Part shown: in pieces, positions 17,608 through 25,492 of the stretch
Layout: each line of letters starts with the position of its first letter
Numbering within the stretch: position 1 is the stretch's first letter
Origin: Sphingomonas sp. KR3-1
GTDB lineage: Bacteria; Pseudomonadota; Alphaproteobacteria; Sphingomonadales; Sphingomonadaceae
Length of the DNA stretch: 64,000 nt
Direction of reading: 5' to 3'
NCBI RefSeq assembly: GCF_040049295.1
Contig: NZ_JBDZDQ010000003.1
Span: forward strand, 62,001 to 126,000
Position numbers and translations under genes: made by a program
Notes under the pieces: model-generated
What the model saw: the letters and a program-made list of their open reading frames with translations, nothing else
Database searches by the model: none
What the model was told of the DNA's origin: nothing

Positions 17608-17708
17608 CGAGATTCAACCGACTGGTTGCGCATTTCGTTGACTCCGTTGACGCGCGCTTCGTGTGGCTTCCTGACCCCGGCCATCGCCGCAATGTTCGAC
17701 TCGAGCAT
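17604..17708 (-). CDS. Possible 34-residue leader ORF upstream of mccA
   Basis: ATG at 17706-17708 preceded by AGGA; 35 codons including the stop, whose TGA (17604-17606) lies within the mccA start region (ATGATC). The overlap would allow coupled translation. The peptide is hydrophilic (begins MLESNIAAMAG, ends NQSVESR) and I know no relative. It may be chance in a leader of about 120 bases. Confidence 0.3.
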   Translation of the reverse strand: MLESNIAAMAGVRKPHEARVNGVNEMRNQSVESR

Positions 17709-17731
17709 GAAAAATCCTACATTTCCAGCGC

Positions 17732-18040
17732 TTAAGGGTGGCGTTCCGGAAAACCGTGACGCTCGGCCAATGCGGCGAGCAACGCCTCTATCTCATTGGC
17801 GAAACCACCGTCCCACACGAGCGCGGGCAGGTTCTGGTTCTCCTCGCCGAGCGCTTCGACCACCGCGGCGCGGGGACGAGGCCAGGCGACGCGGACGACG
17901 TCGATGTGCTTCGCGCGCTCGGGGAAGGTGGCGAGCAGGCCCTCCACGATCATCGAGTCCTTGCAGTAGAAATGCCGCTCGCCGCCCAGCGCCGGATCGG
18001 CCCAGTCGGTGTCGAGCAGGAAGAGCGTGTCGCGGTTCAT
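17732..18040 (-). CDS. DUF3088 family protein
   Basis: 102 residues, resembling DUF3088 proteins: LFLLDTDWADPALGG, RHFYCKDSMIVEGLLATFPE, VVRVAWPRPRAAVVEALGEENQNLPALV. The thioredoxin-like layout with one Cys near the start of the second element is typical, but the function is unknown. The start overlaps the upstream SnoaL-like gene as ATGA, so the two are coupled. Confidence 0.82.
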   Translation of the reverse strand: MNRDTLFLLDTDWADPALGGERHFYCKDSMIVEGLLATFPERAKHIDVVRVAWPRPRAAVVEALGEENQNLPALVWDGGFANEIEALLAALAERHGFPERHP

Positions 18041-18549
18041 TGGGCAGGGCAGCCGGTCTTGCGCTGCGTCCAGGTGACGCTCAGCACCTTCCAGGCGCCC
18101 TTTTCGCGGACCAGGTCGAAATGATCGACGCCGCAATGCTGCACCTTGCCGTCGATCAGGAAGACATAGGGCGACCAGACCATCGCGATGTCGCCGTCGA
18201 CTTCGATCGCCGGCATGGTCAGGCGCTCTTCCATGCGCTCCGGGCCGGGCTTGATGCCGGCAGTGAACTCGTCCCAGCTGAGATGGCGGAGCGTGCGCGC
18301 GCCATCGGCCTGCTCGATCGCGACGGTGGCGCCGCCTTCGGGCCGCACCTGGGCGAGGATCGCGGCGCCGTCGCGCGCGGTGAGGCCGGCGAACATCGCG
18401 TTGATCGGCGCGAGCACGGCGGCGGCCTCGGCGTCCTCATAGGGAAGCGGGTTGGCCGGGGGGAGCTTGGGGGTGGGGGTGGTCGGACCCGATTGCGCGA
18501 GCGCGGGGAGGGGAGCGAGGAACAGCGCAGCGGCGACAACAAACTTCAT
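18037..18549 (-). CDS. Exported SnoaL/NTF2-like protein
   Basis: 170 residues. The signal peptide MKFVVAAALFLAPLPALAQ is followed by a Pro-rich spacer and an NTF2-like domain (INAMFAGLTARDGAAILAQV, then IAMVWSPYVFLIDGKVQHCG, HFDLVREKGAWKVLSVTWT). The frame extends to 18633, but ATG 18549 has AAAGG before it and begins the signal peptide. Such domains bind small ligands or act as polyketide-cyclase-like enzymes; none can be named. Just upstream lies the left repeat of the DUF559 cassette. Confidence 0.85.
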   Translation of the reverse strand: MKFVVAAALFLAPLPALAQSGPTTPTPKLPPANPLPYEDAEAAAVLAPINAMFAGLTARDGAAILAQVRPEGGATVAIEQADGARTLRHLSWDEFTAGIKPGPERMEERLTMPAIEVDGDIAMVWSPYVFLIDGKVQHCGVDHFDLVREKGAWKVLSVTWTQRKTGCPAQ

Positions 18550-18562
18550 AGCGGACCTTTCA

Positions 18563-18618
18563 ATTCCTCCCCGAGCTAGTCTCGGGGAGGGGGACCATGC
18601 GAAGCATGGTGGAGGGGC
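18563..18618 (+). repeat. REP-like palindromic element, copy A (family 1)
   Basis: Stem CCTCCCCGAG (18566-18575) / CTCGGGGAGG (18581-18590), then GGGACC, a second stem ACCATGC / GCATGGT (18594-18610), then the tail GGAGGGGC. The first 34 bases (18563-18596) match, with one difference, the inverse of 19022-19055. The tail GGAGG lies 10 bases before the DUF559 start and can serve as its ribosome site. Confidence 0.85.
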
Positions 18619-18625
18619 GGGCGCG

Positions 18626-19057
18626 ATGTTCAAGGATCATTCGCCGAAGGGAAGCAAACGGGCCGTGCAACGGGCGCGAGCGCGGCGGCGCGAGATGAGT
18701 TTGCCCGAGGGACCGCTGTGGCGGGAGCTTCGCAAACGGCCGGCTGGCCTCAAGTTTCGGCACGAGCATGCGACGGGCGAATTCAGCCTCGATTTCTATT
18801 GCAGCGATGCGCGGCTGGCGGTCGAGGTGGATGGCGAAGCGCACGATTTCGGGACGCGGCCCGCGCGGGATGCGCGGCGCGATGGGTGGCTGGCCGAATG
18901 CGGGATCGCGACGTTGCGCGTGCCTGCGGCTGAGGTGTTGCGCGATCTCGACGGGGTTTTGCGTGGGGTTGTGGCTGAAGCGCTGTCGCGCTTGCCCCTC
19001 CACCACCCGGCTGCGCCGGGCGGTCCCCCTCCCCGAGACAAGCTCGGGGAGGAATGA
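18626..19057 (+). CDS. DUF559 (Vsr-like endonuclease fold) protein
   Basis: 143 residues. The DUF559 core is clear: PLWRELRKRPAGLKFRHEHA, FSLDFYCSDARLAVEVDGEA (with D and E-x-D of a restriction-endonuclease-like centre), then RRDGWLAECGIATLRVPAAE. The N-terminus is rich in Arg/Lys (MFKDHSPKGSKRAVQRARAR). The last 20 or so residues and the stop codon are encoded by the right-hand palindromic repeat. The gene is oriented against the surrounding minus-strand cluster and lies between two inverted repeats, as if inserted. DUF559 proteins are proposed nucleases; no activity is established here. Confidence 0.88.
   Translation: MFKDHSPKGSKRAVQRARARRREMSLPEGPLWRELRKRPAGLKFRHEHATGEFSLDFYCSDARLAVEVDGEAHDFGTRPARDARRDGWLAECGIATLRVPAAEVLRDLDGVLRGVVAEALSRLPLHHPAAPGGPPPRDKLGEE
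18995..19055 (-). repeat. REP-like palindromic element, copy B (family 1)
   Basis: Inverted relative to copy A. Stem CCTCCCCGAG (19028-19037) / CTCGGGGAGG (19043-19052); second stem CCCGGC / GCCGGG (19006-19020); outer CCCCTCCACC at 18995-19004. The second stem differs in sequence from copy A but still pairs. It encodes the C-terminus of the DUF559 protein and lies just before the end of the carboxylase beta gene. Confidence 0.85.
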
Positions 19058-19080
19058 AGAAGGGGCAGTCTCGCCCTCCA

Positions 19081-20682
19081 TCACATCCGGAACACGCCGA
19101 AGGCGGGGCGCTCGGGGATCGGGGCGTTGAGCGTTGCGGCGAGCGCCAGGCCGAGGACGTCGCGGGTCTGGGCCGGGTCGATGATGCCGTCGTCCCATAG
19201 CCGCGCGGTGGCGTGCCAGGGATTGCCTTCGTCCTCGTAGCGCTGGCGGATCGGGGCCTTGAAGGCTTCGGTTTCCTCCGCGCTCCACTTGTCGGCGTCG
19301 CGGTGGACCGTTGCCAGCACGCTCGCCGCCTGCTCGCCGCCCATCACGCTGATCCGGCTGTTGGGCCAGGTGAACAGGAAGCGGGGACTGTAGGCGCGAC
19401 CGCACATGCCGTAATTGCCGGCGCCGAAGCTGCCGCCGATCAGCACGGTGAGCTTGGGCACGGTCGCGGTGGCGACGGCGGTGACCAGCTTTGCGCCATG
19501 TTTCGCAATGCCTTCCGCCTCATATTTGCCGCCGACCATGAAGCCGGAGATGTTCTGGAGGAAGAGCAAAGGCACGCGGCGCTGGCAGGCAAGCTCGATG
19601 AAATGCGCGCCCTTCTGCGCGCTCTCCGAGAACAGCACGCCGTTGTTGGCGATGATGCCGACCGGCATGCCCCAGATATGCGCGAAGCCGCAGACCAGGC
19701 TGGTGCCGTACAGCGCCTTGAACTCGTGGAACTCGCTGCCGTCGACGAGCCGCGCGATGACCTCGTGCACGTCATAGGGCGCGCGGACGTCCTCGGGGAT
19801 GATGCCGTACAGCTCCTCGGCAGCATATTTGGGCGCGCGCGGATCGCGCAGCGTGAGGTCGGGCGTTCGATCGGCGGGAAGGTGGCTGACGATGTCGCGG
19901 ACGATGGTCAGCGCATGCTCGTCATTCTCGGCGAGATGGTCGACCACGCCGGACTTGCGGGCATGGAGATCGCCGCCGCCGAGATCCTCGGCGGTGATGA
20001 CTTCGCCGGTAGCGGCCTGCACCAGCGGCGGGCCGGCGAGGAAGATCGTGCCCTGCTCGCGGACGATCACTGTCTCGTCGCTCATCGCCGGGACGTAAGC
20101 GCCGCCGGCAGTGCAGCTGCCCATCACGCAGGCGATCTGCGGGATGCCCTTGGCGGACATGTTGGCCTGGTTGAAGAAGATCCGGCCGAAATGCATGGCG
20201 TCCGGGAAGACATCTGCCTGGTGGGGCAGGTTGGCGCCGCCGCTATCGACCAGGTAGATGCAGGGCAGGCGGTTCTGCTCGGCGATCTCCTGGGCGCGGA
20301 GATGCTTCTTCACCGTCATCGGATAATAGGTGCCGCCCTTCACCGTCGCGTCGTTGCAGACGATCATCACCATGCGGCCCGAGACGCGGCCGATGCCGGC
20401 GATCACGCCGGCGCCGGGCACTTCCCCTTCGTACATGTCACAGGCGGCGAGCTGGCCGATCTCGAGGAACGGTGCGCCGGGATCGAGCAACCGCTCGACG
20501 CGCTCGCGCGGGAGGAGCTTGCCGCGCGCGACATGGCGCTCGCGGGAAGCAGCGCTGCCGCCCAGTGCCGCCTCGGCGACATCGGCGCGGAGCTTCTCCG
20601 CCAGGGTGCGGTTATGTGCGGCGCGCGCGCGGAAATCCTCCGCGTCCGCCGCAACCCTCGAATCGAGCACCGGGGCGCTCAT
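19081..20682 (-). CDS. mccB: Methylcrotonyl-CoA-type carboxylase beta subunit (carboxyltransferase)
   Basis: 533 residues with the two crotonase-like halves of acyl-CoA carboxyltransferases: [56 protein letters not shown], then [20 protein letters not shown] and [20 protein letters not shown]. The residues SGGANLP and the GMCGRAY block are typical of 3-methylcrotonyl-CoA carboxylase. Transfers the carboxyl group from biotin. First gene of the minus-strand cluster, reading into the DUF559 cassette and on towards mccA. Confidence 0.94.
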   Translation of the reverse strand: MSAPVLDSRVAADAEDFRARAAHNRTLAEKLRADVAEAALGGSAASRERHVARGKLLPRERVERLLDPGAPFLEIGQLAACDMYEGEVPGAGVIAGIGRVSGRMVMIVCNDATVKGGTYYPMTVKKHLRAQEIAEQNRLPCIYLVDSGGANLPHQADVFPDAMHFGRIFFNQANMSAKGIPQIACVMGSCTAGGAYVPAMSDETVIVREQGTIFLAGPPLVQAATGEVITAEDLGGGDLHARKSGVVDHLAENDEHALTIVRDIVSHLPADRTPDLTLRDPRAPKYAAEELYGIIPEDVRAPYDVHEVIARLVDGSEFHEFKALYGTSLVCGFAHIWGMPVGIIANNGVLFSESAQKGAHFIELACQRRVPLLFLQNISGFMVGGKYEAEGIAKHGAKLVTAVATATVPKLTVLIGGSFGAGNYGMCGRAYSPRFLFTWPNSRISVMGGEQAASVLATVHRDADKWSAEETEAFKAPIRQRYEDEGNPWHATARLWDDGIIDPAQTRDVLGLALAATLNAPIPERPAFGVFRM

Positions 20683-20809
20683 AGATAGGGCATCCTTCCT
20701 GTCCTAGTTTTCCTCTCCCTACACCGGCGAGACTGGCATGGGAAGGTGCTGGCGCAAAGGGATAAGCAGGAGTAGCACCCCAGCCATACAGTAATACAGG
20801 AGAGTCGCC

Positions 20810-22879
20810 TTGAAGACCCACGCACTCCTCGTCGCGGCATTGCTCGCGACCACCGCCTGCACGCCCTCGGGGCCCGGCACGGGCACCACCGCTTCGGCGG
20901 GCACCGGACTGGGCGTCGACATGGCCGGGCTCAACAAGCAGGTGAAGCCGGGCGACGATTTCGACGAATATGCCAATGGCGGCTGGCGTGCGAAGACCGA
21001 GATTCCGGCGGACCGCAGCTCGACCGGCATGTTCCTGACCGTGTTCAACAAGGCCGAGGCGAACAACAAGGCGATCATCGATGCCGCGCTGAAGGCCAAT
21101 GCCGCGGTGGGCACCGACCAGCGGCGCATCGCCGACTGGTATAACGGCTTCACCGACACCGCGGGGATCGAGGCGCGCGGGCTGGCGCCGCTCAAGCCGC
21201 AGCTCGATGCGATCGCGGCGATCAAGGACGGCAAGGGCCTGTCGACGATGCTCGGCGGCAATGTCCGCGTCGATGTCGATCCGCTGAACGCGACCAATTT
21301 CCACACCGAGAACCTGTTCGGCCTGTGGGTGACGCAGGCGCTCGAGAAGCCCGACGTGACGGTGCCCTATGTGCTGCAGGGCGGTCTGGGCCTCGAGGAC
21401 CGCGACTATTATCTGTCGCAGACCGACGCGATGAAGAAGGCGCGCGAGGGCTACAAGGCATATCTGCTCAAGATCTTCACGCTCGCCGGGATGAGCGATC
21501 CGGCGGCGCGCGCGGCGCGGGTGTTCGACCTCGAGACCAAGATCGCGACCGCGCATACCGATCTCGTCGCCAGCCAGGACCCCGCCAAGGCGAACAACTG
21601 GTGGAAGAAGGCGGACTTCGCGGCCAAGGCGCCGGGGATCGACTGGGACGCGTTCTGGAATGCCGCTGGCCTGGGCAGCCAGCAGGACTTCATCATCTGG
21701 CATCCCGAGACCACGGTGAAGCTCGCCAAACTGGTCGCCAGCGAGCCGATCGCAGCCTGGCAGGACTGGCTGGCCTTCCACCAGATCAACCAGGTGACCG
21801 CGGTGCTGCCGACGAAGTTCGACCAGGCGAGCTTCGACTTCTTCTCCAAGCAGCTGCGCGGCCAGCAGGTGATGCGCCCGCGCGACAAGCGCGCGATCGC
21901 CAGCGTGAACGGCAATCTGGGCGACGCGGTCGGCCAGCTCTACGTGAAGGACTATTTCCCGGCCTCGTCCAAGACCGACATCCAGAACATGGTGAGCAAC
22001 ATCAAGGCGGCGTTCGACAAGCGCGTTGCCGGGCTCAGCTGGATGGACGAGGCGACCAAGGCCGAGGCGCGCAAGAAGATCGAGACGATGCGCGTGGGCG
22101 TGGGCTATCCCGAGACCTGGCGCGACTATTCGGGCCTGGTGGTGAAGGCCGATGATCCGGTGGGCAATCTGCTGCGCGCCGACCTTGCCGAGACCCGGCA
22201 CCAGCTCGCCAAGCTCGGCAAGGCGCCGGACAAGGGCGAATGGTGGATGACGCCGCAGACGGTGAACGCGGTCAATTTGCCGCTGCAGAACGCGCTCAAC
22301 TTCCCGGCGGCGATCCTGCAGGCGCCCTTCTACGATCCGAAGTCCGATGCCGCGGCGAACTATGGCTCGATCGGCGCGACGATCGGCCATGAGATCAGCC
22401 ACAGCTTCGACAATACCGGTTCGAGCTTCGACAGCGCCGGCAAGCTGCGCAACTGGTGGACGCCGGCCGACCTCAAGCACTTCCAGGAGGCGAGCGCGGC
22501 GCTGGCGGCGCAGTATAGCGCTTATGAGGTGCTGCCGGGGTTGAAGCTCAACGGCAGTCAGGTGCTGGCCGAGAACATCGCCGACGTCGCCGGTCTCACC
22601 GCCGCGTACGAGGCCTATCACGCGTCGCTCAACGGCAAGGAAGCGCCGGTGATCAACGGGCTGACCGGCGACCAGCGCTTCTTCCTCGCCTTTGCCCAGA
22701 GCTGGCGCGAGAAGCAGCGCGAGGAGGCCCTGCGTGCCGAAGTGGCGACCGACGGGCATGCGCCGGGCCGCTGGCGCGCTATGACGGTGCGCAACCTCGA
22801 CGCCTGGTATCCGGCGTTCAACGTCCAGCCGGGCGAGAAGCTGTACCTGGCGCCCGACAAGCGCGTGAAGATCTGGTGA
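20810..22879 (+). CDS. M13-family zinc metallopeptidase (neprilysin/PepO-like), lipoprotein
   Basis: 689 residues from TTG 20810, preceded by AGGAGAG. Signal with lipobox LLATTAC, so likely anchored in a membrane facing the periplasm. Zinc site HEISH (His527, His531) in GATIGHEISHSFDN, third ligand Glu588 with Asp592 in ENIADVAGL; the C-terminus FNVQPGEKLYLAPDKRVKIW is typical of M13 (ends in W). Cleaves peptides; natural substrates unknown. Single gene, divergent from mccB. Confidence 0.94.
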   Translation: MKTHALLVAALLATTACTPSGPGTGTTASAGTGLGVDMAGLNKQVKPGDDFDEYANGGWRAKTEIPADRSSTGMFLTVFNKAEANNKAIIDAALKANAAVGTDQRRIADWYNGFTDTAGIEARGLAPLKPQLDAIAAIKDGKGLSTMLGGNVRVDVDPLNATNFHTENLFGLWVTQALEKPDVTVPYVLQGGLGLEDRDYYLSQTDAMKKAREGYKAYLLKIFTLAGMSDPAARAARVFDLETKIATAHTDLVASQDPAKANNWWKKADFAAKAPGIDWDAFWNAAGLGSQQDFIIWHPETTVKLAKLVASEPIAAWQDWLAFHQINQVTAVLPTKFDQASFDFFSKQLRGQQVMRPRDKRAIASVNGNLGDAVGQLYVKDYFPASSKTDIQNMVSNIKAAFDKRVAGLSWMDEATKAEARKKIETMRVGVGYPETWRDYSGLVVKADDPVGNLLRADLAETRHQLAKLGKAPDKGEWWMTPQTVNAVNLPLQNALNFPAAILQAPFYDPKSDAAANYGSIGATIGHEISHSFDNTGSSFDSAGKLRNWWTPADLKHFQEASAALAAQYSAYEVLPGLKLNGSQVLAENIADVAGLTAAYEAYHASLNGKEAPVINGLTGDQRFFLAFAQSWREKQREEALRAEVATDGHAPGRWRAMTVRNLDAWYPAFNVQPGEKLYLAPDKRVKIW

Positions 22880-22885
22880 GATGTA

Positions 22886-22915
22886 ATTCCTCTCCGAGTC
22901 GAGCTCGGGGAGGGA
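22886..22915 (+). repeat. Partial REP-like hairpin, copy E (family 1)
   Basis: CCTCTCCGAG (22889-22898) pairs with CTCGGGGAGG (22904-22913). It begins 7 bases after the peptidase stop and carries only the first stem of the element. It could double as a terminator. Confidence 0.6.
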
Positions 22916-23002
22916 TTTCCCAGCGTGCCCGCGCCATCACGGAGGCGCTGGTAAAGTAAGACTGATCTGATAATAGTGGCGGCAAACAGGCAGGAGAGAG
23001 CC

Positions 23003-24181
23003 ATGCGCCGGAAGTTGCTGGGAGCGGTTTTCGTACCGCTGCTATTTGCCGCCACCATTGCCGAGGCCCGGCCAGGCCCCGACGGCTGGACCCCGGCCTG
23101 GACTGCGAGCATGTGGCAGGCGACCCAGCCTGCCCAGCGCGTCTCGGTGGAGAATGCGACGCTGCGGATGCAGGTGCGCGTGGGGGCCGCGGGCAGCAAG
23201 ATCCGCATCCGGCTGGCGAACGACTATGGCCCGCTGATGAAGATCGGCGGCGCGACGGTGCGCCTGCCCGGCGGCAAGCCGGTGCGCGTGACGTTCGACG
23301 GGCAGGGCGCAACCAGGCTGCGCGCGCTGGCGCCGCTGGTGAGCGATCCCGTTGCACTGCCGGTCAAGGCGTTCGACCTGGTCGAAGTGTCGATCTACCT
23401 GCCCGAAAAGGTCGATATCGACACGGTGCACGGCGCGGGCGGCGCGAAGACGGCGATCTCGCCGGCAGGGGATTTCACCGACAGCGATTTCACGCCGGCC
23501 AGCCAGTCGAACCCGCGCCCGCTGCTCGCAGAAGTCGATGTGCTGGGCGCGAAGCAGCGGCCGGTGATCGTCGCCTATGGCGATTCGATCACCGACAATA
23601 CCAACTGCGCGAACGACGCGGTGCCGGTGTGCCGCTGGGGCGACGTGCTCGGCCGGCGGATCGCGGCGGCGGGCATGCCGCACGTGGTGGTGACCCAGGC
23701 GATCTCGGGCAACCGCATGCTGCAGACCGGCGCCGGCCCGAGCGCGGTCGCCCGCTTCGACCGCGACGTGCTGGCGCTGCCGGGGGTGACGCATGTCGTG
23801 ATCCTCGAGGGTGTCAACGACATCGGCAATTCGGGCAAGAAGGACAATCCGGTGGTGACCGCGGACGAGATGAAGGCGGCCTATCGCCAGCTCGTCCAGC
23901 GCGCGCACAGCCGCGGGATCAAGATAATCGCGGCGACGATCCTGCCCTATCAGGGCGCCGGCTATCACACCCCGGACGGCGAGGCGCTGCGCGTCGAGAT
24001 CAACGGCTGGATGCGCACCTCGGGCACGTTCGACGGGTTCGTCGACATGGAGAAAGCCGTGGCCGATCCCGCCAACCCCAAGGCGCTGACGACGGCGCTG
24101 CAGGGCGGCGACCATCTTCACCCGAACGGCGCCGGCGAGACCAGGATGGGCGAGTCGATCCCGCTTTCTCTTTTCAAGTGA
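23003..24181 (+). CDS. Exported SGNH/GDSL hydrolase
   Basis: 392 residues. Start ATG 23003 after AGGAGAG, although the frame is open from 22976. The signal peptide is MRRKLLGAVFVPLLFAATIA. A beta-rich N-terminal domain (about 30-180) precedes the SGNH core: GDSIT with Ser195, ISGNRML (Gly/Asn), EGVNDIGN (Asn block), and DHLHPNG with Asp370 and His373. Likely an esterase or carbohydrate deacylase in the periplasm. Single gene ending in a long inverted repeat shared with the convergent regulator gene. Confidence 0.92.
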   Translation: MRRKLLGAVFVPLLFAATIAEARPGPDGWTPAWTASMWQATQPAQRVSVENATLRMQVRVGAAGSKIRIRLANDYGPLMKIGGATVRLPGGKPVRVTFDGQGATRLRALAPLVSDPVALPVKAFDLVEVSIYLPEKVDIDTVHGAGGAKTAISPAGDFTDSDFTPASQSNPRPLLAEVDVLGAKQRPVIVAYGDSITDNTNCANDAVPVCRWGDVLGRRIAAAGMPHVVVTQAISGNRMLQTGAGPSAVARFDRDVLALPGVTHVVILEGVNDIGNSGKKDNPVVTADEMKAAYRQLVQRAHSRGIKIIAATILPYQGAGYHTPDGEALRVEINGWMRTSGTFDGFVDMEKAVADPANPKALTTALQGGDHLHPNGAGETRMGESIPLSLFK

Positions 24182-24194
24182 ACTGAAATTCCCG

Positions 24195-24313
24195 CTCGCC
24201 TTGTGGGAGGAAGCGCAAGGCGCGGACGGGTTAGGGGGAGTGAGACTCACGTCCCCCTCATCCTTCTCGGCTTCGCCTCGCGGGCCCCTTCCTTTTCCCA
24301 CAAGGGGAGAAGG
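24195..24313. repeat. Long inverted repeat between convergent genes (family 2)
   Basis: CCTTGTGGG (24199-24207) pairs with CCCACAAGG (24297-24305); inside lie CGCCTTG / CAAGGCG (24197-24222), and at the right CCTTTTCCC / GGGGAGAAGG (24291-24313). The right half (CCCCTCATC, then the hairpin and GAGCTT) resembles 13899-13962. Lies between the esterase and the XRE regulator genes. Confidence 0.65.
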
Positions 24314-24323
24314 AGCTTGGGAA

Positions 24324-25121
24324 TTAGCTCGCCAACCGCCTGCACACTTCGGCGGTGTGCGCGTCGGCGGGGAAGGCGCAGTCGATGCGGAGCTCGTCGA
24401 GCGTGACGTCGCGCGGGGCGGCGAAGGTGGTGATCGTCTCGAAGAAGCGCAGCGGCCCCAGCGGGCTTGCAAAGGCGAGCGTGACGATCGGGGAGGGCGT
24501 CGCGGCGATGTCGCGGGTGCGCCAGCCCTGTGGCACTTCCGGATAGGCGAGCACGTCGTCGAGCAGCGCGCGGGCGCGGGCGTCGAACGGGGTGGCGAGC
24601 AGCTCCTCGTGGAGCTGGCGGATGAAACGCGCGGCAACCTCGGGCCAGTTGAGGATCACGCGGCGAAAGTCGGCGGGATCGAAGATCTGGTGGAGCAGGT
24701 TCGCATGGACGCTGGGCCTGTCGCCCATGACCAGCGCGTTGACCCGCATCGCGGCCTGGTTCGCGCCGAGCACGTCGAAATGGCGATTGAGCACGAAGGC
24801 GGGATAGGGCTCCTGATGCGCCAGGATCAGGTCGATCGCCTGGCGCATATGCTCGAGCGCCGGGGTGGCAAGCGGACTCTCCGGATGGTGCGGGGCATAG
24901 CCGGCGGCGAGGAGCAGCGCGTTGCGCTCGCGCAGGGGTACGCGCAGCGCATCGGCGAGGCGCGCGACCGTCTCGCGGCTGGGCTGGGCCTTCCCCGTCT
25001 CGATGAAGCCGAGATGCCGCGCGGAGAGATCGGCCTCCAGCGCGAGGTCGAGCTGGCTCATCCGCCGCGCCCCGCGCCATTCGCAAAGCAGCATGCCGAG
25101 CGGAGGGCGGTTCGCGTCCAT
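24324..25121 (-). CDS. XRE-type transcriptional regulator with MmyB-like ligand domain
   Basis: 265 residues. An N-terminal Cro/C1 helix-turn-helix (MSQLDLALEADLSARHLGFI, ETGKAQPSRETVARLADALR) is followed by a large MmyB-type ligand-binding domain (YPAFVLNRHFDVLGANQAA, RFIRQLHEELLATPF, LAFASPLGPLRFFETITTF). Related regulators control neighbouring catabolic or fatty-acid genes. It is last in a compact row with the membrane protein gene (2-base gap) and isovaleryl-CoA dehydrogenase, so it may respond to an intermediate of that pathway; this is inferred. Confidence 0.9.
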   Translation of the reverse strand: MDANRPPLGMLLCEWRGARRMSQLDLALEADLSARHLGFIETGKAQPSRETVARLADALRVPLRERNALLLAAGYAPHHPESPLATPALEHMRQAIDLILAHQEPYPAFVLNRHFDVLGANQAAMRVNALVMGDRPSVHANLLHQIFDPADFRRVILNWPEVAARFIRQLHEELLATPFDARARALLDDVLAYPEVPQGWRTRDIAATPSPIVTLAFASPLGPLRFFETITTFAAPRDVTLDELRIDCAFPADAHTAEVCRRLAS

Positions 25122-25123
25122 TG

Positions 25124-25492
25124 CTAGTGGCGTGGGCCCGGCAGCAGGATGCTGGCGATCAGTCCGCCGATCGCGAGGACGAAGGCGATGCCGATCAGCC
25201 AGGTGAGCAGGCCAATCGAGAAATTGCCGGGGCTGCTGGTCGCGGGATAATAGAGCTTCCCGAAGAAGCTGCCATAAAGCATGCCGACCGCGACGCCCCA
25301 GCTTGCCGAGAAGAAGCTGCGCGTCGCGAAGCTCTGGCGGCGGACCAGGATCGCGGCGGCGATCATCATCGCACCCGCCAGCATGTCGTCCATCCAGAAC
25401 GCCGCCGGGCGGCCGGCACCCCAGGAGCGATAGCCTTCGCCTGCCATCAGCAGGATCGCGCCGATCACGCCCAGGATGCGGAGCGCCTTCAT
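25124..25492 (-). CDS. Four-helix integral membrane protein, function unknown
   Basis: 122 residues with about four hydrophobic helices (around 5-20, 37-50, 63-80, 95-117; for example LRILGVIGAILLMAG and LLTWLIGIAFVLAIGGLIAS). No motif recognised. Its ATG overlaps the stop of the isovaleryl-CoA dehydrogenase gene (ATGA) and its end abuts the regulator gene, so the three are one operon. Confidence 0.78.
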   Translation of the reverse strand: MKALRILGVIGAILLMAGEGYRSWGAGRPAAFWMDDMLAGAMMIAAAILVRRQSFATRSFFSASWGVAVGMLYGSFFGKLYYPATSSPGNFSIGLLTWLIGIAFVLAIGGLIASILLPGPRH

